Assembly (NCBI GenBank): GCA_021209875.1
Contig: JAGYVD010000005.1
Span: 1,798,001 to 1,862,000 of the forward strand
Length of the DNA: 64,000 nucleotides
Reading direction: 5' to 3'
DNA from: Rosellinia necatrix
Lineage: Eukaryota > Ascomycota > Sordariomycetes > Xylariales > Xylariaceae
Part shown: positions 36,564 to 48,190 of the stretch, one piece after another
Layout of the letters: every line of letters begins with the position of its first letter
Position numbering within the stretch: the first letter of the stretch is position 1
Translations under genes and position numbers: made by a program
Notes under the pieces: generated by a model
The model's input: the letters and a program-made list of their open reading frames with translations, nothing else
Database searches by the model: none
Told to the model about the DNA's origin: nothing

Positions 36564-37915
36564 TTTGACTATTGGTTGTTGCTTTGACAGACGGGACGAG
36601 GTTGATATGTGTTGGTACATGTAGGCGGTGTGATGGTCGCTGTGACGGTTCAGATTTGCAAGTTCAATGCACTCCTTTCACTTTGCAGACCGGTTATGGA
36701 CGATTGTTTGTGGTGAAGCAACAGTAGTAGCACCCTTGGTGGTGGTAGTTGTAGTAGTTGTAGTAGAAGTTGGAGCAGTTGGCTTATATGTAAGGCGGGA
36801 TGGGTGACAAGACCGAAGTTGGTTTTATATGGCGGAGGGCGACGTCGTGGTCCTGGAAAGGCAAACACCTGGTGTTTTGGTATCGTGGAAGTGGAGGAGG
36901 GAGAATCAGATTATAACATGGGAGAGGCAAGTGTTTTCATAAGCCGGAGCAGCGTTGAGGTTAGAACAGAGGTGGAGGAGACGAGGTTCATTTGTATCAA
37001 GCTCCCTCTCTCATACACAGTCATTCCGGGGTGGATACTGGACTCTGGGCGAGGTACGTACCTCCGCCAGCCAGGTAGTGTACCTTGGTCACATCAGAGA
37101 GGGTCTCGATGAGCAGAGGAACAGGGGTTGCTGGTCTGATGTCCTTGATGGAGCCACTGTTAATTTAGGTGGACCCAAATACTAGCGCCTTTCTCTGGCA
37201 GGGGTGAACTGGGGGCTGACAGGGTCCCCCCCTTGTAGTGTCTTCAACATATACGCTAGGCTATGTTTGACTTAGCGCCGACTGCTGCCGATCACAGACC
37301 AGAGGCGAGGCAGGACGGTGGCATGGCACAGAAACATTTGCAGAGGGAGGGACGAAAAGGTACGTACTGGGGGTGGCAGCAACATGTGGACCCACAAGAT
37401 TCTCTTTTTGGCAGCAAAAAAATTTCACCAGGGGGGAGGGGTTTGCCTACCCTATGGGCGTGGGAGCGTTGGAAGGGGGGGGTGGAGCAGACGATGCACA
37501 ATTGGAAATCACGACACCCCCCTTTATACATGTCTTCTGAGCAGTGCATACCCGGAGGGCGTGAGAGAGGCGTATGATCAGCTGCACCCACATTCATCCC
37601 ACACCCCCCTCTCACCTTTTTCCTTATTTGTTGTTTGTCGTGCCAAGCGACTGAGGCACTGCCTCTATAAGTATGAATTGCTGGTAACTAAGTCTGTGTC
37701 GCCCAAGTGTACAAAGCGTAGTGTAGTATGTGGTTACGTACGAGTGCAGTGCTATTAGTTACTAGGATACAATTTTGCAATAGCCTATGAACCACCAGGA
37801 CAGGAGTACGTACTGCTTTCAACGCCTTTGTGCGAGCATGCCTAAGGCAGAGACTCCGTCCAACTAACCTGTGCGAATGTCCGTGATTCTGATCGCTGCC
37901 TTCAATTCCCGCCAT

Positions 37916-37995
37916 ACCTACATACATACATACATACATACTTACATACATACTTACATACTTACTTACATACTTACTTACATACGCACATACAT
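37916..37995. repeat. ACATACAT/ACATACTT tetranucleotide array
   Basis: About 75 bp of CATA units with CTTA variants. Similar CATA-type arrays recur at about 23580-23633, 39427-39482 and 42834-42861, always outside genes. Confidence 0.88.
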
Positions 37996-39319
37996 AGTAG
38001 ATAGCGTATGTATGCTCCCCGGGAAGATCTACCCATACCCTAATCAGATAAATTAAACTACACTTAGCGTTTATCTGTCTGACTGCTAGTATGTCGTGTG
38101 ATATGGTGTCATTAGCTTGGGATGATCTTGTCAAGTAGTGTGTTAGGCATTGAGATCAAGACGAGGTGGTTGTTTGGGGTACTATATAGATAGAATACAT
38201 CGTGAACTTGAGGTACTTGTTTATTCTTCCTTATTGGCGTCCGGCGGATTTTATTTACGATATGTGAATAAGGTAGCTTACAATACGATAGCTACAATAA
38301 ATATGCCCTCATACCCTTTATCTCCCTCTCTTTCTCTCCTGCCCCTCATCCAAACGCTATCATCTACCATCTACCGCCTATCAAAACCCAGTCAGGATAT
38401 TCCCTTTCACCCGTGTCGACCACGCAAGCCAAGTAAGAGAGACGCAATGCCATGCCATAGGTGGATCCGTGGGGGACCACAGCATATATATGCATCCATT
38501 CACGACTCCAATAGCGTCGGAGCTTGTGGGTGAGCCCTCGTCAACCAGCAGCAGTAACTACCAGCAGTAGGCAGTAGCTACCAGCAGTACCAGCATCAGC
38601 ATCAGCACCGGCACCAACACCAGCACCAGCAGCAGGCGCAAATAACTAGTGGTTGCCTACCACCTATCACGGCCTACGGCAGCTACTATCTTACGCAACG
38701 GGTTTGTCTCGCCAGGCAATCAGGCTATCGGATTGCAGGAGGCGAAACGCACCAATGGCTAATCTGGCCCATCGCCCAAGATGGCGCCAGTATGGGCAGA
38801 TCGTGGGAGCGCATCCTGCGGCCTGAACACCATCAAGCACGCTTCGGGTTGCAACGATGAGACTCCATGCTTCTTCCGTAGTATCGTCCTGGCGTCTTGA
38901 GCATGCAGTCTGCACGTACTGTCGTGCCACACCCTAGAAGAGCCCCTCGACTGAGCGATGCCATACCTACCCCATGCCCTCTTATCCGCTCCAAGAGTGC
39001 TTTTGCCCACACCCCATTGGCCCGGTCGGTACATCTAGGGTTCATGGCAATCTAGGAAATTCGCCTGACGTGGTATCGCAATTACGTCTTCAGCCTGCGA
39101 AGACCAATGACACGGACTCTCTATACTGTTCTCTATATACTGCTCTGGCCGAGGCATTCGTCTGGAATACCGATTAACTATAGCCCTTCGCGATGTTTGC
39201 TCTCGGTATACCAAACAATGGTCTCGCTCGGATACAGAGCCACAAGCGTGCATCGACGAAGGCATTCGAACCAATCGTCCAGGTCCGAGAGGTAAATAAC
39301 CACCCAGCTTTAACCGGGG

Positions 39320-39350
<31 letters not shown>

Positions 39351-40184
39351 CACCTACTATGTACATATGTACATAACGTACTCCAGGTTTTTCTTAGATC
39401 TACTAGGTCTATTATCTACCTAGTTACATACATACATACATGTGTAATACATACCTACAGACAGACATACATACATACATACAATATGTAGGTCATAGTA
39501 CGGCCTCCACTTCACCAATATAGCACCGGTACAGCACCAACATAGCACACCAATATAGCATCTGTACACTAAATTCTAGCTACTGTATGCGCTGTAGTAG
39601 GCAGTCCCTATCTATAGCGCCGGAGGTAAATCGACAAACTTCGACCACAAGCCCGCCCTGGCCCTGTACCTTACATCAGTCGTCTTCTCCTGCCCCGCCA
39701 GAGTATGGGGAAGACTGTAATGGAGGGTACCCTTTTACGTCCCTCGTCTCCATCTACACTCCAGCACGCTCCAGCACGCTTCAGCACGGGCCAATCACGA
39801 CAGCACGTTGACGCTACTACCCATATTGCACTTTGGCCTTGGGATACGGGGGACATATGCCCATGTTGCAACAGCGTATATACGTACTGTAGCATGCAGT
39901 CTAGCGGGTCACGCCAGTGAAGTGAGGAACGGCAGTACGGCTTGCCTATCTGATAGTGTCCGCGACGATCCCCGAAGGACATGATGGCAAGCAGGGAAAG
40001 AGGATGACGGAAGATGCCGCGGCCATGGGACGATGCCCTCTCTATCTCTCTCTCTCTCTCCCCCACGGGCGACAGGTGACAGGCGACAGGCGGCGGTGCC
40101 AGCCAGTCCTCCTGGGGCGCTCATCAGTCCGGTCGAGGCATCCTCCCAGAATCTCAATACCCGAGAGCGGTATTTTGTCCTCTG

Positions 40185-40290
40185 CCAACCTACTGTGCCA
40201 ACCTACTGTGCCAACCTACTGTGCCAACCTGCTGTGCCAGCCTACCAGCCTACCAACCTACCAACTTACTAACCTATCAACCTACCAACC
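40185..40290. repeat. 13-bp tandem repeat CCAACCTACTGTG
   Basis: Four adjacent 13-bp units (the last with one change) at 40185-40236 decay into shorter CCTACCAA units up to about 40290. A minisatellite-scale array with no coding context. Confidence 0.9.
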
Positions 40291-41280
40291 TCGGCCAGAG
40301 TGGCTTCCACACACCAAGGCCACCCGCAGACCCAGACACCCAGATCCTGCCGCCACCCAGGGCGAACCGGCGAGACGACGACGCTGCTGCTGGTGCTAGG
40401 GGGGGTGGTAGTCTTCGCAAGCTGTGGCTGGCGATGTTGCCGAGTGCAGGAAGCTAGGCCGGATTCGATTCCACCCGCGTCAAGAAAGGCGGGGGATTCA
40501 TGCAGGGTGGTGCAGGTGCTGAGGCACCTATCTAAGCCAAGCCGTCTTCGTTCCATTCGCGAAGAAACGGACACGAACATGCAGTTCTCTCGCACCCGCA
40601 AGTCGTCGCGACCTGCCCTCACAGCCTACGCTCACACTCGCCACCTGATACATCATCGCGAGTCCTGCCCGCGGCGTGCTACAGGGCCCAGATTCCTATA
40701 CACCACATGCGTTTTGCACCAGTGGTGGCGAGCAACCATCGTACAATGAACTCTGTACACCACCTCCTCCGCCGCCGTCGGCGATATGGCTGCCCCAAGG
40801 AGCCGGTAACGGATTGATCTGCTGTTGGGCAGTTATTAGATAGACTTTCGCCGGGTGACCTAATGATAGAAGCCGAGGTGGCCGATCCGAGACGATCTTT
40901 GCCTATGCAACTATTGCTTATCACCATGATGCTCTATGTATACCAAGCTGTGAGCACGCCACAGCCGCGAGGCTGTCGCATCGATAGGGAAATGCTGGAT
41001 GTATGTCATGTAGGTAGGCAGTTAGTTACCAAGCAGCAAACAAATCCCGTCCGTGGGCTCGAAATGGCCTCAATACATTCCCGGGGTGCTTCTAGAACGA
41101 GGATGCCCGCTTCCCACTCACGATTCCCCACACCGTTCACCATCGAGGTTCGTGTGGCTCCGTTATAGTAGCATCGTGAGTCCATTGAGATTAGTAGGAA
41201 ATATAACGCCCCCTTTCCCTAGCCTGCCTTAGCTTGGATGCACTCCCATCCTACGTACGCTGTGCATATAGATATAATAA

Positions 41281-41345
41281 GCAGAAGCAGAAGCAGAAGC
41301 AGCAGAAGCAGCAGTAGCAGCAGTAGCAGTGCGGCAGCAGCAGCG
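41281..41345. repeat. AAGCAG/CAG trinucleotide-based array
   Basis: Tandem AGAAGC and AGCAGT units. In other frames these would code Gln/Ser/Ala runs, but no surrounding gene was recognised. Confidence 0.85.
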
Positions 41346-43180
41346 GTGCTGCGACCCTGGTGAGCATCTACGCCATATCCTGCACCGCACTAGACGAGCC
41401 TACGAGGATATGGCATATTGCCTAGTCAGAGGATCTAGAGTGTTACCCGTTCCTCTTGCTGAGGACGTCGTACGTAGTAGTTTAGCCCATTCCCGGAAAC
41501 TTGGCGTAGTCAGCGGCTACAATTCCGTCGACGACCCTTAGATTGACATTGACGCTTTTCATCAATATTAACTAGCGAGTTATACCCCATCATTGCTCGA
41601 CACACAAGGCCCATCGTCGGCTGGCAGAAGCATAGCGTACTAAGTAGCGTAGCGTAGGTGGGTTGTTCGGCCATCCAGCATTGAAATCAAAAAAAGAATA
41701 AAAAAATTAAAAATAAAGAATCGAAGTGCACCAAACGCCGTCCAGAGGTTTCGGGCTTCGCCCAAATAATCTGCGCTGAGACGCCATAAGCCGCTCATAG
41801 TCCAGCTCGTGGCGGATTGATATGCAGTTGGTCGTAAAGAGCATCGAGTGGCGTAAGCTCTGCACCACAGTACAAAGTGCATTTACAAGTGCATTGTGCG
41901 CATAGGCCATGGCTTGGATGCCTCGCTTGGGCTGCTGTTTGAGGGTGAGAGGTGCCGTCACATCCAGCTCGCCCTCTCACCTTCACAGCAGGCATGCTAG
42001 AATACGGTAAGCCGAACCAACCCGGCTGTCCGTGTCGCACATGTCGCTGAGACAGCTGCAACTTCGCCAGTCCGCTCAGCAACCGTGACGAGGCCTTCTT
42101 CAATGCCGCCCATATGCATGCGCCTCGCTGCTTTCCTGATTGCCCTACCGTAGGACACTATATGCTATCTAGTGGCATACCTATCTGGGTTATGTCACCC
42201 CATGGGATGGGATTCAATAAAATCCCCCGCGCTGCCATGTAAGGGCGCAGCAGCCCATAGCCGATACGAAAGTAATCAGAATAAAAATAACAATAAAAGA
42301 TAAACAAAAAAAAAAACTACCTGGTTAAACAGAAAGATTATTAGAGCAAAACGAATCGAGATACCTAGTTATCTAGGTTATAAGACCGAGCGGTAAGTTT
42401 CCCGAATCGGGTAACGATTGAATATTCGTCGACCATCGATAATACTACTACGCACCTATAGTGGCACAAGAGTAGATGAACCCCGTCAGCACACGATAGT
42501 TTCGGCGTCCTAATATTCTGACCAGAACCCCACGCCGTGTAATGCTATGTATGCTCTTGTCATAAATGTAACCCACTCGACGTGGATCACCTGACTGTCT
42601 CATTCTCTCGGCACTTGATGGGAGATCGCAATGCTCACCTTGGACCGTACGGAGAATAGTATGACTGTAATTTACAGGCCGTCACTGGCTGTCTTCATCC
42701 ATATCCATGCACCAGCCCGAAAAACAAACAGAGGGAGGCGGCGGCGGGGTGACATGAGCATGGAGTGCACAGTAGATAGTTAGTTACCTAAGGGCCCCTC
42801 AAGCAATATTGGTCTTGGCCATGGTTACTTTAGTACATACATACATACATACATACATACATAGTGTACAGACGGACGGACGGACGACGGAAGGAGCCAA
42901 TGACAAAAGTCCCCAGACTATTCCCCTTGGGTTCGATTCTGCTGCACTTTGCTGCAGTACGCTACTCTCGATATGGAAAACGGAGCTCAGATAGAGCAAC
43001 GACTGCTGCCACCAGAATCCAAAGCGCTGGGACACTTGAAATGACGGCTTACGGTACGTCGACTCGCGTCAGCGCTAATCTTTGAAACTTGCCGGGACGC
43101 TGGCAATGATGGCAGTGGAAATGATTCTTTATCTTATTCCCTTTCCTCATTTACACTACTCTGTACATGCCTACCAACCT

Positions 43181-43234
43181 AGTGTACATAGTAGTGTACA
43201 TGGTAGTGTACATAGTAGTGTACATGGTAGTGTA
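43181..43234. repeat. 12-bp tandem repeat AGTGTACATRGT
   Basis: Four copies of a 12-bp unit alternating ATAGT and ATGGT endings, each containing the palindrome TGTACA. A partial fifth copy runs into GTAGGTAACC. Confidence 0.9.
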
Positions 43235-43417
43235 GGTAACCCAAGTCAACCAACAGACGGGATGCCGTATGCACTGGTCTATGACGCCTTCCAACCCCTA
43301 CTACAGACACTACGTAGACGGGCTAACACATCGGGTCGTTCCAGACGGCGCGCAAGAACGGGCTCTAAAATGGAGCAATTATTATTATTAGGTTTTCAAC
43401 TCAGTACTACTTGTATA

Positions 43418-43470
43418 CTACGTACACTACGTACACTACGTACACTACGTATACTACACTACGTACACTA
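43418..43470. repeat. 10-bp tandem repeat CTACGTACAC
   Basis: About five 10-bp units, each centred on the palindrome TACGTA or GTAC, lying some 180 bp from the 12-bp TGTACA array. Unrelated in unit length but similar in palindromic GTAC content. Confidence 0.9.
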
Positions 43471-45189
43471 GATAATCATGGCGAAGGCGAGGTTGTGTTC
43501 CAAGGTTAATCCCTACCCATCCTGATACGTACGCCGGCATCTACACCATCTACACCATCTACACTACACGTACACTTGTTCGTTGTTGCTGGTTGTTGCT
43601 GATAGCAACAAACGCCCGGTAAGCAAGCAAGCTTAGACGCAAGAGCCTCTCTTTGGACCCGAGTCCCAGCACACCAATCAGAGGTTCGTTCCCCTTCGGC
43701 TTTGACTGTACAGTATGTTACCCTGATGACAGGAACGTCCAGAGAAACAAAAGGATTTCGCCGTTACAGCCGTACGCTCCTTCGCTAGCCGACCTGCCTC
43801 GTGTACCTCGAACGCCGCGGGGCAGGTCGATTGGGTGCCACGGCTAGTTTCGACCAGAAATAGGGACGGGTACACAAGGAGTTAGGTATCGCCGCGAGTC
43901 GCACGAACAGTTTCGGTACTGTCGTCAAACAGAGGTGGCTGCCCGGATCCCTCTCGTCCCTGGTCGCTGCTGACGCCCGAGTGCAAGGCCCAAGAGGGCC
44001 CGACGACCTGGTTCAGCTGGGGAAACGCCCTGTCCTAGCCATTCCCGCTCACCTCTCCTTCTCGATTCGGCTTGGTATCTATCGTACCAGACTCCGGCAT
44101 CAGACAGTCCCCCCCTTTCCCCCTCCGGATATGCTGGAATGCTCATGTGAGAATATTGAGGGCCAGCAGTAATTTCAGTGTGCATATCTAGCTTCGCAGG
44201 GCAACGGGAGATCTTGACTTGATGCGGTTTTGTCAATGCGCAAGGCCATGGTGGCTTGGATAGCGTACCTCGCGTACACTAGTTGGGACTTTCTCGGTCC
44301 TCTCGGATAGGACCTGATGGCTGACTGGGATCGTACGGCGCCCAATGGAGCTAGGTTGGCATCTTACTAACCTACTAATGTATATTTAGCCAGCAATCCC
44401 GTCAAGGCACAGGTTATTATCTCGTGAGCTACCAAAAGTACCCCATAGTCGCCGGCCCTCACGGAGATAGTAGACCCACGCTGGCCTGGATAACTCCCGT
44501 TATCACGCTGCCATTGTTTGCTCAGCAAACAAAATCGGTCTCGGACCCTTCGGACGGACGCCATTTGAAAAGCCCTGATCCCGGGGGGAGAGTATACGAA
44601 GTAGACGGTCCGAGCTACTAAAGGTAACTGCTCGTCGTTTCCAATCGGTGACCCTGATGCTATAGCAAGTTTGAGCCAGGTATTCGGGTCGCGATATCGG
44701 GTTTCGCCACAAGCCACACCAAACGGCGAGAGAGGACTAGAGAAAAAAAAATTTTCTTGCTAAACGGTCATCACGGCGATTGAGGGTTACCTCAAATGCA
44801 GGCACCAAGCACAAAGAGTCCAGTGATTATCATGTCATGCGGCTGACCATGCAGACGGCGATCTAGAATCCAGACCACGTCTAGACTCGGTGTGGCAACT
44901 TATACTGTCTTATTGTGTGCGCCGCGAAAAAAAAATCATCATCTTAGACGAAGAGCCTATAGGTTTGTGGCAGGGCAATAGGGCGAGCACATGGTGTGTA
45001 AGTCACTTGAACGCCTCCATCGCCGACGTTGGTAGCCCTAAACCGTTGTTCCTTCCCCCCTCGAACTATGCCGTTCTCGTCGTCTGCCTGCCGCCAACAT
45101 CGGCGCCGAATGGTCTCTTTTCGCGTAAGATGGCTTCTTGCAGTTTAGGCCGTTATTTAGATGTATTTCAGTGTAGGAGGCCTAGAATC

Positions 45190-46790
45190 TAGTGCCAAGC
45201 TTATGGTTCTTCATGTCACGATTCGATGGTGGTTTTGAGGTTAGCGTTGTGGGTTTGGGTTCGGTTGGATCATACACTACCTACGCTACCCTCGAACGGT
45301 AACGTGCCTTCAAGAGTTGCGATACTATTCAGTACGACATGTGCACGAGCTGCTATCTCATCTATGTTTTAGCCGAAGTATTGGTCGTGCCATTCTCGCG
45401 AATCGAGGCGATACAACTAGCGAAGTGTCGCTTTCCATGCCCGACGCGGCGTCTTACAAGACATAACCAAGGACTTCACATTACCAACTTGGTGGATCGG
45501 TTAACCCACGTTTTAGTCCCCGTAGAGGGCTTAGGCTGCAGGATTGCTGAGTCTAAAATATACTTAGTAGGCGTACATAGGATTACACGATATGTAAAAC
45601 ATCTGCGGTAAACTCCGAGATCCCGATATCGCCCTTCAAGTTCCCAGTGTAGCCCACTCATTTTAAGCGAACCGAGCAGTTGGGTCCAGCAAGTCTCGGC
45701 ATTGATTATCGATGATCAGTCACGATGATAGCTTCGGTAGCAGTCACCGACCTGGGCAACAAACACCGTGGTTCTTGTTAGGACCACTCCACCTTAGATA
45801 ACCCAACGGGCAGGATCACGGGCTAACTTAGATAAAACAGTCTCACTAACAACAGCCCATGTCTCTTCCGTTTGAATATCTTCCAAGCAACTCCATTCCT
45901 CACACTTAATCGCGTCATTACTCTTCTTAGTTACCGTCGCCGCTAGGATCCAGATCCTCGGAACCGAATGAAGCACAATGCATATCAACGCTAGGGATGA
46001 ATATATGCACTATGGACGGTTGTAAAATAAGGACACTGTTTAGACAAGTGTCATTCCTCTGAATAAACTACGGTTAGAATATGTTCGATATGTGGAGTTT
46101 AAAGAGTACTACTGTCCCCTGATTCATCCATCCCGAAGAGCTTCATTTTTCCCACAGCTCACGGCGCATAAAGGGAATCATCTTATGTTATCCATCAAAG
46201 CATCTAGAAGGGCCGTCCTCACAGTAGCACCGAAGGCACGTGTTTTGAGATTAGCGAGCGACGATGGCCACTAGGTTGCTCCCGAGAAGGGTTATGATGT
46301 CCGGCTTATCTAGCAAACGGCCAAGATGAGAATAAGCTTGATTTAAGTGACGTATTCTGATCCTTTGTTGTTATCACAATTGGTAAGTACACCGCCTGAA
46401 CGCCTGGATGCACTACGAGCAGGTGCCGCGTGTCGTTATCCCTGATAACCTACACTAGCCACAATGAATTGGATGACTTACATGACTCCCACGCAAGGAT
46501 ACGGCTCCGCTAGTGTAAGTGTTGTCGGACAAAGGTACCTAAACTCAATATTATTCTCCCACGGCTTGTTTATCATCACCGAGGCGTAATCACCACTTTG
46601 GGCCATATACAGCCTTTTATTAATATCGACGCTTCGCCGAGGAATACAAACAGCCGGTTTCACCTTTAGTGTTGAGACACTTATTGTTGTATAATACCTA
46701 CCAAGACTATGTCATGGCTTGTCCAGAGATCAAGCGGATTAGCGCCTCTAAGTTGGCGAATAAAAGGGCGTGATCCAACCCCCGCGTTCT
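45190..46790. other. AT-rich, mutation-decayed island
   Basis: Lower GC and many stop codons relative to flanking DNA. Boundaries are approximate and were judged by eye. It contains a minus-strand coding relic at 45476-46663. Confidence 0.5.
45476..46663 (-). pseudogene. Stop-interrupted coding relic, family not assigned
   Basis: Three blocks share the same minus-strand reading frame: 46478-46663, 45794-45988 and 45476-45661. The two downstream blocks join as one frame of about 170 codons broken only by TAA (after DPARWVI) and TGA (after DCYRSYHRD). Readable segments include SVPRIWILAATVTKKSN, TWAVVSETVLSKLARDP, TTVFVAQVGDCYRSY and VILCTPTKYILDSAIL. Frame retention with stops but few indels fits point-mutation decay such as RIP. 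I do not recognise the protein. Chance cannot be ruled out by eye. Confidence 0.38.
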
Positions 46791-48119
46791 GTAACCCCAA
46801 GCCACTTGAAGAATGGTCACCCAGCAGAAGACGCTGACTCCAGGACTGCAATCCCACGCATCCCTTTCCAGGGATCTGGGATCTAGGATTTTCCTAACCT
46901 CGTTCTCGGGATTTGGGAACTAATAATAAGCGTGTCAAAAGTTCGTTACGGAACAAGAAAAGTGCTACTGCATCCATGGCCGGCTCGGCGGGGGAAAGGC
47001 GTTGCTTCTCGCCGCCAGCTATGCGGCCCAGGCCTAGCTCCCGCGCGGTACAGAGGCAGGGAGAGAAAAAGAAAGAGAGAGAGAGAAAGAAAGAAAGAAA
47101 GAGAGTAATTAAACCCTTGTCTTCTCAGAGGTAATCGAGCAACCTGGAATCCAGCCGCGAACGCGTTTTGGTCATCCTAGTTGTACCAATGCCATTAGCC
47201 GTCCAAAGCCTAATAATATAATAATATTACGCGATTTGCTGTAGGTCAAAGGCCCTGGCGCAAATGAAGAACTACATCTGAACTGAAGGTCGAATACGAT
47301 AGACTGGGAACTCCCCCCCCCACCCGTTGAGCTACACAGGGGGGGGACCCCAGACCTTCCCCAGACTCCCTAAGCTGCTAGGTTAATTACAAGGTATAGG
47401 CGGCCGAAATAGTCCTGCTGCAGTTGTCATTTACCGAACTATGCGCGGCATGACATCCAAGAGACGGTCACATCATATAATTGTGTTAGGAACACTAAGC
47501 CAATGCTTATGTTCCTCCGCTGTTCCTTCGAGGTAGAAGCTGGATGTGTCACATTATTGCGATCATGCATACCCACGTCTGTGAAGGGTCGAGTGCCAGT
47601 ATCCAATTTGTCAGACAGAGCAAGGCAGAGCAAACCAACCCTGGCTCTTTTGGACGGCCAGTCTGCCATGGTACTGGCTCCGAAGGAGTAGTATCCCATC
47701 AGTGATCATGAAAATGAATCCAATCGGCCGACGTCTCGGCCGCCATGCACAGCAAACACCGCGCCCTCTGCGGGTAGTGCGTATGGTCATGTCCCGAAAC
47801 CGACGACAGCGTAGTGACGGCGTAGTGACAGCGTAGTCTTATAAGGGGGTGAGTTATTGGGTTACACAACGGCAACCATGCCTTACAGTAAGGCATCTCC
47901 TAACCCAAGGGGTTCGCTCCGCTCCGCTCTGAGCTCGTGACCCGTTGTAGCTGTCGCAGTCTCTTGCCTTAACTTCACCTGCCGCCGCGAGTAGTCCGAG
48001 ACGGCGCGGCACGCTCACAATAACGTCGCCTGATATACGTCGAGATATAGCAAGTCGGTGCCAAAGTGATACCTTATTCGTTAGGAATGTGCTGTAACTG
48101 CACACGATACATACCTGTT

Positions 48120-48190
48120 ATTTATTATTATTATTGTTATTGTTATCATCATCATCATCATCATTATCACCATCGTCATCATCATCGTTA
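48120..48190. repeat. TTA/TCA trinucleotide microsatellite
   Basis: TTATTATTATTG units pass into ATC/CAT units. The plus-strand frame through it gives a Tyr/His run that is an artefact of the repeat. Confidence 0.85.

Noticed and set aside
37688..38134. 148-codon minus-strand frame with YVSKYVSMYV repeats.
   Set aside because: The middle is a translation of the CATA microsatellite.
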